Below, piece by piece: positions 1 through 6,275 of a DNA stretch of 9,662 nt. The DNA comes from Acidimicrobiia bacterium (GTDB lineage: Bacteria; Actinomycetota; Acidimicrobiia; Spongiisociales; UBA5794), in assembly GCA_029934555.1 (NCBI GenBank), contig JAOZMA010000034.1:1-9662 (forward strand). The letters run 5' to 3'. Numbering within the stretch: the first letter of the stretch is position 1; every line of letters begins with the position of its first letter. The notes below the pieces were generated by a model that saw nothing but the letters and a program-made list of their open reading frames with translations, was not told the origin of the DNA and made no database searches. A program made the translations under genes and the position numbers.

Positions 1-878
1 CCCAACAGCGTGTCCCCCTCCGTGCCTGACTCACCGAGCGATCCCGTGTACAGCTCGACGATCTCGATTTCGTAGCCGACCTCGGCAGCAACGGTGCGGG
101 CAAGGGTGTCCGACTCGACCGTCTCGGTGAAGATCGCCGGGACCTGCTCACGCTCGATCGTCTCAACGAGAGAAGCGAGTTCGGAGGACGATGGGTTCGC
201 GAGGGCAGCACCACCCGGGATCACCGTCCCGATCATCTCGAAGTCGTATCGATCCGCGAAGTACCCGAATGCCCGGTGATTCGTGACCAGCTTGCGGTCG
301 GCCTGGGGCACGACGGCGAGCATCTCGAAGCTCTCCTCATCAACCTGTTCCAACTCGACGATGTACGCGTCCGCACCTGCCGACCAGTCCTGGTCGGGAG
401 CGATCTCGGAGAGATGGGCGGCGAGGAGCCGGGCGGCATTCACATCCTTGATCGGATCGAGCCAGAAGTGAGGATCGAGAAGCCCCTCATCGTTCTCGTC
501 GGCGTCCGCTGTTTCTACGAACAGACGCGGGTCGATGTCGGGTCCGACGTACCAAACGCGTACTCCATCGGATGCGGCAGCCTCGAGCACGTCGTTGAGG
601 CCTTCCTCAAGACCGAGGCCGTTCGCAACAACGAGATCGGCCTTCTGGATGGCAGCGACCTGCTGGGAAGATGCCTGGAAATCATGCGGGTTCACGCCGA
701 TCGGCATCAGGACGAAGACTTCGCCCTCATCGCCGATCACGTTCTGGGCAAGGTCGCCCAGGATCGTGGTCGTTGCAACGACACGGATGCTTCCGTCGTC
801 TTCCTCGCCGGATCCGCACCCGCTGAGGCTGAGCAAGACAATCGCTGCCACTGTGACAGCCGCTACGAATCTCTGCAC
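1..878 (-). CDS. TroA/ZnuA-type metal ABC transporter substrate-binding lipoprotein (partial, 3' end beyond window)
   Basis: Cell-surface lipoprotein that captures a transition metal (Zn, Mn or Fe) and hands it to an ABC importer. The frame is open from a GTG at 878-876 to the window edge, giving 292 residues without a stop. The start has an AAGGGG ribosome-binding site at 885-890, 6 bases upstream. Residues 1-21 form a lipoprotein signal with lipobox LSGC and Cys21 as lipidation site. Family landmarks are VVATTTILGDLAQ (34-46), NPHDF with His65, a GLGLEEGL motif (87-94), DPHFW with His137, TNHRAFGYF with His201, and FTETVES (250-256). In TroA-like proteins three such His residues bind metal and an Asp in the C-lobe is the fourth ligand. 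Here the equivalent stretch reads LYTGSLGE, with Gly279 where Asp is expected. There is no long His-rich loop typical of many ZnuA proteins, so metal specificity is open. It is transcribed divergently from the Fur-family regulator and the ABC ATPase, which are presumably its partners. Only about 15-25 residues should be missing. Confidence 0.9.
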   Translation of the reverse strand, partial: MQRFVAAVTVAAIVLLSLSGCGSGEEDDGSIRVVATTTILGDLAQNVIGDEGEVFVLMPIGVNPHDFQASSQQVAAIQKADLVVANGLGLEEGLNDVLEAAASDGVRVWYVGPDIDPRLFVETADADENDEGLLDPHFWLDPIKDVNAARLLAAHLSEIAPDQDWSAGADAYIVELEQVDEESFEMLAVVPQADRKLVTNHRAFGYFADRYDFEMIGTVIPGGAALANPSSSELASLVETIEREQVPAIFTETVESDTLARTVAAEVGYEIEIVELYTGSLGESGTEGDTLL

Positions 879-888
879 GCTCAACCCC

Positions 889-923
889 TTGCACATAATG
901 AGAATGATTCCTATTATCATAGA
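889..923. promoter_or_regulatory. Divergent promoter region with Fur/Zur-box-like inverted repeat
   Basis: Positions 895-917 form an imperfect 23-bp inverted repeat centred on 906, with 9 of 11 base pairs matching and half-sites ATAAT...ATTAT. Read on the minus strand, 918 to 900 matches the classical 19-bp Fur box at 15 of 19 positions by my hand alignment. On the plus strand TTGCAC (889-894) and TATTAT (912-917) are separated by exactly 17 bases, forming a plausible sigma-70-type promoter for the regulator gene, and the repeat fills its spacer and -10. On the minus strand GATAAT (918-913) is a plausible -10 for the lipoprotein gene, although no good -35 is seen. A metal-loaded Fur-family repressor bound here would block both directions, including its own gene. 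Exact transcription starts are inferred. Confidence 0.7.
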
Positions 924-946
924 ACGCTATCAGGAGGCGCTTGGTA

Positions 947-1381
947 ATGCAACAGCTCGAACAAGCCGTCGGACAACGCCTCGCTGCGGATGGCGTCCGC
1001 CTCACGCAAGGACGGAGAGACACCGTCGAAGCGCTGGCAAGGATGCACGGGCCCCGGACAGCCGCGGAGATCCACGATGAAGTCGCCAGCACAGTCCCCC
1101 TCTCCTCGCTGTACCGGTCCCTGTCGGTTCTCACCGATGCAAACGTGTTGTCGGCGCAGCATGGATCAGACGGTGTAATCCGGTTTGAACTCGCCGAGTG
1201 GTTCACCGGACACCACCATCACCTCGTCTGCACATCGTGCGGAACGGTTGTCGATGTAACACCGACGATCGGCCAGGAAAAGGCGATGGATGATCTCGTC
1301 GAAGAGATGGCACAGGATTCGGGGTTCACCGTGACGGGACATCGGTTCGAGATCGAAGGAACGTGCAAGAAATGTCGGTGA
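947..1381 (+). CDS. Fur/Zur-family metal-dependent transcriptional repressor
   Basis: Cytoplasmic DNA-binding metal sensor of 144 residues, the normal length for the Fur family. The N-terminal winged helix (about 1-82) includes RLTQGRRDTVEAL and the recognition-helix region PLSSLYRSLSVL (51-62). The dimerisation and metal domain starts with GHHHHLVCTSCGTVVDV (88-104). Cys95/Cys98 and Cys140/Cys143 are two CxxC pairs that form the structural zinc site, and the His cluster 89-92 and His132 are candidate sensory ligands. The C-terminal FEIEGTCKKC is similar to actinobacterial FurB/Zur proteins, which favours zinc sensing. The upstream box, however, also resembles a Fur box, so iron or manganese is possible. 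ATG 947 was chosen because AGGAGG (932-937) sits 9 bases upstream; an in-frame TTG at 941 would be too close. The 3' end overlaps the downstream ATPase start by 10 bases, so the two are translationally coupled. Confidence 0.93.
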   Translation: MQQLEQAVGQRLAADGVRLTQGRRDTVEALARMHGPRTAAEIHDEVASTVPLSSLYRSLSVLTDANVLSAQHGSDGVIRFELAEWFTGHHHHLVCTSCGTVVDVTPTIGQEKAMDDLVEEMAQDSGFTVTGHRFEIEGTCKKCR

Positions 1382-2223
1382 CGCAGCCAGCCGTTCTCGC
1401 CGTCGACGCAGCCTTCAAGTATGGATCGCGTACCGCGGTGGCGCCATCCTCCTTCTGCATCCCCGAGCGCAGCATCACCGCGATCATCGGTCCCAACGGA
1501 TCAGGGAAATCGACGACGCTCAACGGGATCGCCGGACTCGCCGAACCGTCCTCAGGCACCATCGAAGTCCTCCCGATCGATGGGCGCCAGCGGTTGGTTT
1601 CATACGTCCTCCAGACAACCAAGGTGAATGAGTCCCTTCCGATCACCGTCCGTGAAGTCGTCACGATGGGCAGATACCCGTCGACCGGCGCATACGGCTG
1701 GTTGAAGGAAGCGGATCGAGCCGCCGTTCAGGCAGCCATGGACCGCATGGAGATCACCGGCCTCGCCGAACGTCACCTCACAGAACTCTCCGGCGGGCAA
1801 CGACAGCGCGTCTTCGTTGCCCAGGGACTCACCCAGGAGCACGACATGCTCCTCCTCGACGAGCCACTCACCGGTCTCGACATCACATCGGCTCACGCCA
1901 TCGACGACGTGATCCACGAAGAGCAGTCACACGGGTGCACCATCGTGTTGACAACCCACGACCTGACGGCGGCCCAGGTGGCGGACTACGTCATCCTGAT
2001 GTCGGGCCGTGTCGTCGCATCGGGATCGCCGGACGAAGTCCTCACCGAGGAACACCTCCGCGATGCATATGGCCCGAGCCTCATCCACGTCGAGGGGACC
2101 CGACTGTTCCTCGACGACCCGATCCACCGCCCAGCGGACTCACGGCACGAGCACCAGGATCGGTCCATCCACCTCGAGGTCTCTCCAACCGAGCAGCACG
2201 GTGGCGAGGACGTCCCCCACTGA
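1372..2223 (+). CDS. Zn/Mn/Fe-type ABC transporter ATP-binding protein
   Basis: Cytoplasmic ATPase subunit of a metal importer of the ZnuC/MntB/TroB type, 283 residues. Visible motifs are Walker A GPNGSGKST (40-48), Q-loop Gln81 in YVLQTTK, signature LSGGQRQ (139-145), Walker B LLLDEP (160-165), D-loop TGLD (167-170) and H-loop His196 in TTHDL. The segment VVTMGRYPSTG (96-106) after the Q-loop is typical of metal-importer ATPases. ATG 1372 has GAAGGA (1355-1360) 11 bases upstream. In-frame GTG codons at 1363 and 1378 are alternatives; the latter would give a GTGA overlap with the regulator stop. The last 32 residues (252-283) contain six His in a hydrophilic tail, which is unusual for the family and may bind metal. 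It shares a transcript with the Fur-family gene and presumably energises import of metal delivered by the divergent lipoprotein. The membrane permease is not next to it: the following gene is FUSC-like. Confidence 0.92.
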   Translation: MSVTQPAVLAVDAAFKYGSRTAVAPSSFCIPERSITAIIGPNGSGKSTTLNGIAGLAEPSSGTIEVLPIDGRQRLVSYVLQTTKVNESLPITVREVVTMGRYPSTGAYGWLKEADRAAVQAAMDRMEITGLAERHLTELSGGQRQRVFVAQGLTQEHDMLLLDEPLTGLDITSAHAIDDVIHEEQSHGCTIVLTTHDLTAAQVADYVILMSGRVVASGSPDEVLTEEHLRDAYGPSLIHVEGTRLFLDDPIHRPADSRHEHQDRSIHLEVSPTEQHGGEDVPH

Positions 2224-2309
2224 CCAATCCCCGACCGTGGCGGCGGTACCCTTCGGCACCCACTCGCCGACACGCCGACAGGGCAGTCGAACCAACAGGG
2301 ATTGACACA

Positions 2310-3344
2310 GTGACCGAGGACCTTCTCACAATCGATTGGTCACAAGTTCGTCCGCGACGAGCCGCTGCCGGTGTTCTCGTCGTTCTCGTGGCGTTCTTGT
2401 TCGTCGGAGCGGCGGGCACCGTTGGTGTCACCGTCGGACTTGCCGCGATCTTCGTCACCGCTGCGGCCGGCGACGGATCGTTCCGTGATCGCGTGCCGGG
2501 GATGATCAGCTTCACGCTCATGGGAGCTGCGATCGGCGGGCTTGCATTCTGGTCCGTGGACTCGGTGCTTGCCATTGCGGCCATCCTGGGCGGCGCAACG
2601 TTCCTCGGCACACTCGCGGCCGCCTACGGACCGGTCCCGGCTCGGCGGGGTCTATTCCTCACGCTCTGGGCACTGCTTGCACTCCTTCTCAGTTCGGTGG
2701 ACACCTCGCCGTGGACGGCGGCCCTCGCCTTTCTCGTTGGTGGTATCGCAGCGATCGTCATGACCGCGATCCGGCTCGCTATATCGAAGGAGGATCCAGC
2801 CACCGACGTTGATCCCGATGAGGAGGAAGCGGCCGACCCGGCGGCGACCGACGAGAAGCCGGATATCGCAAGCGTCATCCGCGGATCGCTCGGTCTTTTC
2901 GCTGTTGTACGCACAGTTTCGGTCGTAGCGGCCGTCTTCCTCGGATACTGGTGGTTCTCGTCATACCCCCTCTGGGCGGCGATCACGGTGATCGTGGTCG
3001 TGCGACCGGTGGCTTCGGAGTCACTCAAGATCGCGGTCGAGCGAACTTTGGGCACGGCCGTTGGCGTCGGACTTGCCCTCGTCATAGCCCACGTACTTCC
3101 AAAGAGCGACGTCGGGATCATGATCGCTTTCCTCGTCAGTGCATTCCTCATGCTTGCGTTCATGAACGCGAACTACACGCTCTTCGCCACGTTCCTCACA
3201 TCAACGATCGTCTTTACCGAGCGCCTCGTCCAGGCCGACGCGTTCGAGGCCGGGTGGCAACGACTCCTCGCTACTGCAGTCGGAGCGATCATCGCGATCG
3301 CAGCGATCGGGATAGGCATACTCTCGAGACCTCGCGAGGAGTGA
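2310..3344 (+). CDS. FUSC-like integral membrane protein
   Basis: Predicted inner-membrane protein of 344 residues with two six-helix-like halves. Hydrophobic segments lie near 19-53, 65-81, 86-106, 115-130 and 135-155. An acidic, Asp/Glu/Ala/Pro-rich cytoplasmic linker follows (about 160-186), then further segments near 203-232, 247-262, 268-303 and 320-337. The second half carries the FUSC_2-type pattern: YPLWAAITVIVVVRP (219-233), then SESLKIAVERTLGTAVG (236-252) and NANYTLFATF (286-295). Related families (FUSC, YccS, AaeB, plant ALMT) are linked to efflux of aromatic acids or transport of organic anions, but the substrate here is unknown. The GTG start at 2310 is preceded by a weak CAGGG (2296-2300). 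The frame stays open upstream to 1935, but that part overlaps the ATPase gene and lacks membrane character. It lies 86 bases after the metal ATPase on the same strand and may be co-transcribed, although nothing shows a metal role. Confidence 0.85.
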   Translation: MTEDLLTIDWSQVRPRRAAAGVLVVLVAFLFVGAAGTVGVTVGLAAIFVTAAAGDGSFRDRVPGMISFTLMGAAIGGLAFWSVDSVLAIAAILGGATFLGTLAAAYGPVPARRGLFLTLWALLALLLSSVDTSPWTAALAFLVGGIAAIVMTAIRLAISKEDPATDVDPDEEEAADPAATDEKPDIASVIRGSLGLFAVVRTVSVVAAVFLGYWWFSSYPLWAAITVIVVVRPVASESLKIAVERTLGTAVGVGLALVIAHVLPKSDVGIMIAFLVSAFLMLAFMNANYTLFATFLTSTIVFTERLVQADAFEAGWQRLLATAVGAIIAIAAIGIGILSRPREE

Positions 3345-3365
3345 TCATCCGAACTCCGCGAAACG

Positions 3366-3390
3366 GTCGGTGCGAACACCCGACAATCTT
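3366..3390 (+). terminator. Possible weak terminator hairpin after the FUSC-like gene
   Basis: Twenty-one bases after the FUSC-like stop codon, GTCGGTG (3366-3372) can pair with CAC plus CGAC (3377-3384) around a CGAA loop. This gives a 7-bp stem with one bulged C at 3380, followed by AATCTT rather than a true T-run. It may be a weak or partial terminator, and it may have no role. Confidence 0.3.
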
Positions 3391-3417
3391 GCGATAATCA
3401 CACAGCCAATCCATTGG
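3370..3417 (+). promoter_or_regulatory. Possible promoter and short palindrome upstream of the DUF308-DUF389 gene
   Basis: GATAAT (3393-3398) is a good -10 candidate. At 17-base spacing the -35 would be GTGCGA (3370-3375), which is poor. Just downstream, around the expected start of transcription, CCAATCCATTGG (3406-3417) is a 5-2-5 palindrome that could be an operator or chance. Together they suggest the DUF308-DUF389 gene may have its own promoter rather than depend only on the upstream transcript. Confidence 0.3.
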
Positions 3418-3436
3418 ACGGAAGAGGACGGCAGCC

Positions 3437-5077
3437 ATGGCCAAGGCCGGCAAGGTTCAGAAAGCGAAGGCCCAACTCTCCGCGCGCGTTGAACCCTTCT
3501 GGCTGAATCCTGCAACGATCAAGGGAACTGTTGCCATCGTTGGCGGAGTCGCCATCCTCGGCTTCCCTGCAGAGTCCCTTCTGGTGCTCCGAATCGTTCT
3601 CGGTGCCGCCCTCATCGTCACCGGATTGGCTGACCTCTGGTTCCACCTCCGGGGTCGGAGGGACGGGAACCGGATCCGTGACATCGGCGAAGGCCTTCTG
3701 ACGGTCGGACTCGGTGTGCTCTTCCTGGTCTTCCCGGCCAAGACCTTGCACGTCATCATGCTGATCGCCGGCGTCTATCTCGCCGTTCGCGGCGTCATCG
3801 TCATCGCCGGAGCGATCAAGAGCCGTGGTTCGGAAACATGGGCTCTCGATCTGGCCCGGGGGCTGTTCTTCATCGTCTTCGCTGCGTTCATGCTGCTCCT
3901 CCCGGAGGCCGTGTTCTCCGGGTTCATCGTCGCCCTCGCCGCGGCTGCCGTCGTCCTCGGTGGCGTCATGCTCGCGTACGGGATGCAGCATCACAACGAA
4001 GACGCTCTCGTCGATGTGGACGCCGGATCCGTGTCTCAGATCGTTCGCGATTGGATGATGCTTCAGGACGTCGGTGATGCCAGAAGAGACGAGATCGACG
4101 ACGGCTTGTACTTCGAGCAACCGGACCGCACCAACAAACTGGTCGCCTGGTGGGTCATGTTGCTGCTCTCGGTGGCGATCGCGACCTTCGGGATACTTCA
4201 GGACTCAACCGCCGTCGTGATCGGCGCCATGCTGATCGCTCCGCTCATGACCCCGATTATCGGGACGGCCGCCGGTGCGGTCAACGGGTGGCCGATGAGA
4301 GTGACGTCCTCGCTCGGGATGGTCGCAGCGGGTGTTGGCGCTTCCATCGGTCTCGCCTTCATCATCGGCGCCTGGGCGCCGCAACTCATCCCCCTAGCAA
4401 CGAACTCCCAGGTCACGTCCCGGGTGAACCCCAACATCATCGACATGGGGATCGCTCTCGCCGCGGGCGCCGCCGGGGCGTTCGCCAGTGTGAACAAGCG
4501 GGTCTCCGCTTCCATCGCCGGTGTAGCCATCGCCGTCGCTCTCGTGCCGCCACTTGGCGTTGTCGGACTCACGCTTCATGCCGGAATGCTCAGCGACGCG
4601 TTCGGGGCCCTCATGCTGTTCATGACGAACCTCGTGTCGATCATCCTCGCCGCGATGGTCGTCTTCGCCCTCACCGGATTCGCCCCCGTCTCAAAGATGA
4701 GGGAGAACGCAAATCAGATCAAACGCGTAGCCATCGCCGTCGGCATCGCTGCCCTCGTCATCGCTATCCCACTCGCCTTCACTGTGTCGAGCATCATTCA
4801 GACGGCAGCGCACCAAACCGAGGCTCGCAAAGCAACGGAGACGTGGCTCGAGGACGCCCCCGAACTCGAGATTGGCCGGATCGACGTAGACGGTTCGGAA
4901 GTGTCGATCATCGTTACCGGCCCCGAAGCGATCCCTGCAATCCAGGATCTCGAGGACGCTCTCGCCGAAGCGTTCGGCAAGCCCGCGACAGTGACGGTTG
5001 AACACATCCCTGCCATCGTGGTGGTCTACTCCGACGAGAAGGGCGAAACTCGCACCGAAGTGGGTGACGACAAGTAG
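3437..5077 (+). CDS. HdeD/DUF308 - DUF389 fusion membrane protein
   Basis: Predicted integral membrane protein of 546 residues with two recognisable modules. Residues about 30-182 resemble HdeD/DUF308: three repeats of paired hydrophobic helices, each marked by a Pro-containing turn (GFPAESL 42-48, VFPAKTL 98-104, LLPEAVF 154-160). HdeD of E. coli is linked to acid resistance. After a hydrophilic stretch (183-234) the DUF389 membrane core runs from about 235 to 455. It has the hallmark VVIGAMLIAPLMTPIIG (260-276), a conserved VNPNIIDMGIALAAGAAGAF block (330-349) and ALVPPLGVVG (368-377). A soluble C-terminal domain follows (about 456-546). DUF389 (TIGR00341-like) has no established function. 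ATG 3437 has a good GAAGAGGA site (3421-3428), 8 bases upstream. The fusion suggests the two membrane modules act together, perhaps in envelope or acid stress, but that is inference. The gene ends 7 bases from the stop of the convergent UPF0104 gene. Confidence 0.88.
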   Translation: MAKAGKVQKAKAQLSARVEPFWLNPATIKGTVAIVGGVAILGFPAESLLVLRIVLGAALIVTGLADLWFHLRGRRDGNRIRDIGEGLLTVGLGVLFLVFPAKTLHVIMLIAGVYLAVRGVIVIAGAIKSRGSETWALDLARGLFFIVFAAFMLLLPEAVFSGFIVALAAAAVVLGGVMLAYGMQHHNEDALVDVDAGSVSQIVRDWMMLQDVGDARRDEIDDGLYFEQPDRTNKLVAWWVMLLLSVAIATFGILQDSTAVVIGAMLIAPLMTPIIGTAAGAVNGWPMRVTSSLGMVAAGVGASIGLAFIIGAWAPQLIPLATNSQVTSRVNPNIIDMGIALAAGAAGAFASVNKRVSASIAGVAIAVALVPPLGVVGLTLHAGMLSDAFGALMLFMTNLVSIILAAMVVFALTGFAPVSKMRENANQIKRVAIAVGIAALVIAIPLAFTVSSIIQTAAHQTEARKATETWLEDAPELEIGRIDVDGSEVSIIVTGPEAIPAIQDLEDALAEAFGKPATVTVEHIPAIVVVYSDEKGETRTEVGDDK

Positions 5078-5084
5078 GTCGGGA

Positions 5085-6146
5085 TCAGGCCGGCTGCACC
5101 TTCGACTGCTTGTGTCGGTAGTACAGGAAGGTGCCGATGCCGATGATCACCTGCGGGAAGTAGGTGAGCGCACGCCACACCATCACAGCGGCGAGAGCAT
5201 CGTTGTTGGCGGCACCGAATGCCACAAGGATGGCTGTCATGGCGGCGTCGGCGGTGCCCAACCCGCCGGGGGGCAACGGGATGAAAGTCGTGAGCCTGCC
5301 GAATGCGAAGGCCGCGAACGCCTCGAGGAAAGTAACCGGTGCGTTCGCACCGCCCTGGATCGCGAAGACGGCGGCCCAGAGGATCATGAACTGCATGAAC
5401 TGCTGGAGGTAGCTCGTCGCCGTGATCTTCAGCCAGCCGTCGCTGATGACGCCGACCGTCGACTCGCGGAAGTGGAGGACTTCAGCGACGACATCGAAGG
5501 TGGGCTCCTTCTTGAACAACCCGTACAGCCAGTCGACGATGTTCTCACCCCACTGCCCGACCTTCCGCGCGGTGTCCTCGCTGCGCAGGATCGCTGCGAA
5601 GATCCATACGGCAATGCCGATGACCACAAGCCCAACCGCTGCGATAGCGAAGGCGGCACCTTGCGCCTGGCCGATCACTACCAGCCCGAGCGATGCGAAG
5701 ATCGGCAGGCTGAGTGTGACGAACGTGTTCCAGATACTCGTGATTCCGATGCCGGCTGTCGCCTCAGCGGCTCCGACGCTGTAGAACCCGAGCATCGAAT
5801 ACTGGACCGCGAGCCCGAAAGCGCCGCCCAGGGGCACCACGTTGCTGATCATGAACGATGTCTGTCGGATCACGAACGCCGGGCGATACTTGATGCCGGG
5901 GATCGCCGCCTGGTACGGCCAGACGTAGACGATGATGTTGACGATCGTCATCACGACAAGAATCCCGAGAGCAAGCGCAGACATGCCCTGGATCGCAGTC
6001 CAGGCTTGTCCGTAGTCGCCGAACTGCGGCAGCACGATCCCGAAGACGAGGATCAACACGAGCAGCGTGATGATGCCGCCGATGATCGTCTTCTTCTTGT
6101 CGCTCTTCTTCGGCGCCGGGGCAGGCGCAGGCGGATCCGTCGTCAT
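5085..6146 (-). CDS. Stand-alone lysylphosphatidylglycerol-synthase-type transmembrane protein (UPF0104/PF03706)
   Basis: Polytopic inner-membrane protein of 353 residues. A short Pro/Ala/Lys-rich cytoplasmic N-terminus (2-19) precedes a first helix at about 20-39, and six or more further hydrophobic segments follow. Family marks are SNVVPLGGAFGLAV (101-114) and FIPLPPGGLGTADAA (288-302), which matches the conserved PxPGGxG motif of the PF03706 membrane domain. In MprF this domain flips aminoacylated phospholipids, but here there is no C-terminal aminoacyl-transferase domain, so substrate and reaction are unknown; a lipid or lipid-linked glycan carrier is plausible. ATG 6146 is preferred because AGGG (6158-6155) is 8 bases upstream; an in-frame GTG at 6155 would overlap that site. 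It is transcribed toward the DUF308-DUF389 gene with 7 bases between stop codons, leaving no room for separate terminators. Confidence 0.88.
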   Translation of the reverse strand: MTTDPPAPAPAPKKSDKKKTIIGGIITLLVLILVFGIVLPQFGDYGQAWTAIQGMSALALGILVVMTIVNIIVYVWPYQAAIPGIKYRPAFVIRQTSFMISNVVPLGGAFGLAVQYSMLGFYSVGAAEATAGIGITSIWNTFVTLSLPIFASLGLVVIGQAQGAAFAIAAVGLVVIGIAVWIFAAILRSEDTARKVGQWGENIVDWLYGLFKKEPTFDVVAEVLHFRESTVGVISDGWLKITATSYLQQFMQFMILWAAVFAIQGGANAPVTFLEAFAAFAFGRLTTFIPLPPGGLGTADAAMTAILVAFGAANNDALAAVMVWRALTYFPQVIIGIGTFLYYRHKQSKVQPA

Positions 6147-6275
6147 GGGTGCCACCCTACTACTGCATCAGAAGCCCACTGGGTGAGTATCTGGATAGAA
6201 ACGAACCCGTCCACGCGATCCCCGGACCGGGCGACCCGAAGGAATCCCGGCCCACATGACGGTGTTAATCAGCGT
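6147..6275. other. Non-coding upstream region of the UPF0104 gene
   Basis: Together with the doubtful ORF that follows, this belongs to a stretch of about 370 bases without a confident gene between the UPF0104 start and the end of the sugar-transport operon. It should carry the minus-strand promoter of the UPF0104 gene, but I could not pick a convincing -35/-10 pair. It holds short GC-rich self-complementary words such as CGGG-CGA-CCCG near 6226. No RNA gene or repeat was recognised. Confidence 0.4.

Noticed and set aside
941..946. TTG at 941 as start of the Fur-family gene
   Set aside because: It is only 3 bases from AGGAGG (932-937), while ATG 947 has a 9-base spacing and matches family length.
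727..1206. Minus-strand frame of 159 codons across the divergent control region
   Set aside because: It crosses the Fur-box region, the regulator gene and the lipoprotein gene in a wrong frame. Both flanking genes are well supported by motifs and ribosome-binding sites.
2302..2307. Perfect TTGACA as a -35 element
   Set aside because: It lies directly before the GTG start at 2310, and no -10 is found at 16-18 bases spacing, which would in any case fall inside the gene.
1935..2309. N-terminal extension of the FUSC-like frame back to 1935
   Set aside because: It lies inside the ABC ATPase gene in another frame and encodes an Arg/Pro-rich stretch without membrane or family character. GTG 2310 fits the start of the hydrophobic protein.
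3398..4120. Minus-strand open frame of 240 codons opposite the DUF308 module
   Set aside because: Its Asp/Glu/Gly-rich composition is a shadow of the hydrophobic sense protein, and there is no recognisable domain or start signal.
4998..6275. Long plus-strand open frame opposite the UPF0104 gene, running on into the 83-codon ORF
   Set aside because: The part over the UPF0104 gene is polar, repetitive antisense translation. Only the last 83 codons fall mostly in a gap, and these are listed separately as doubtful.
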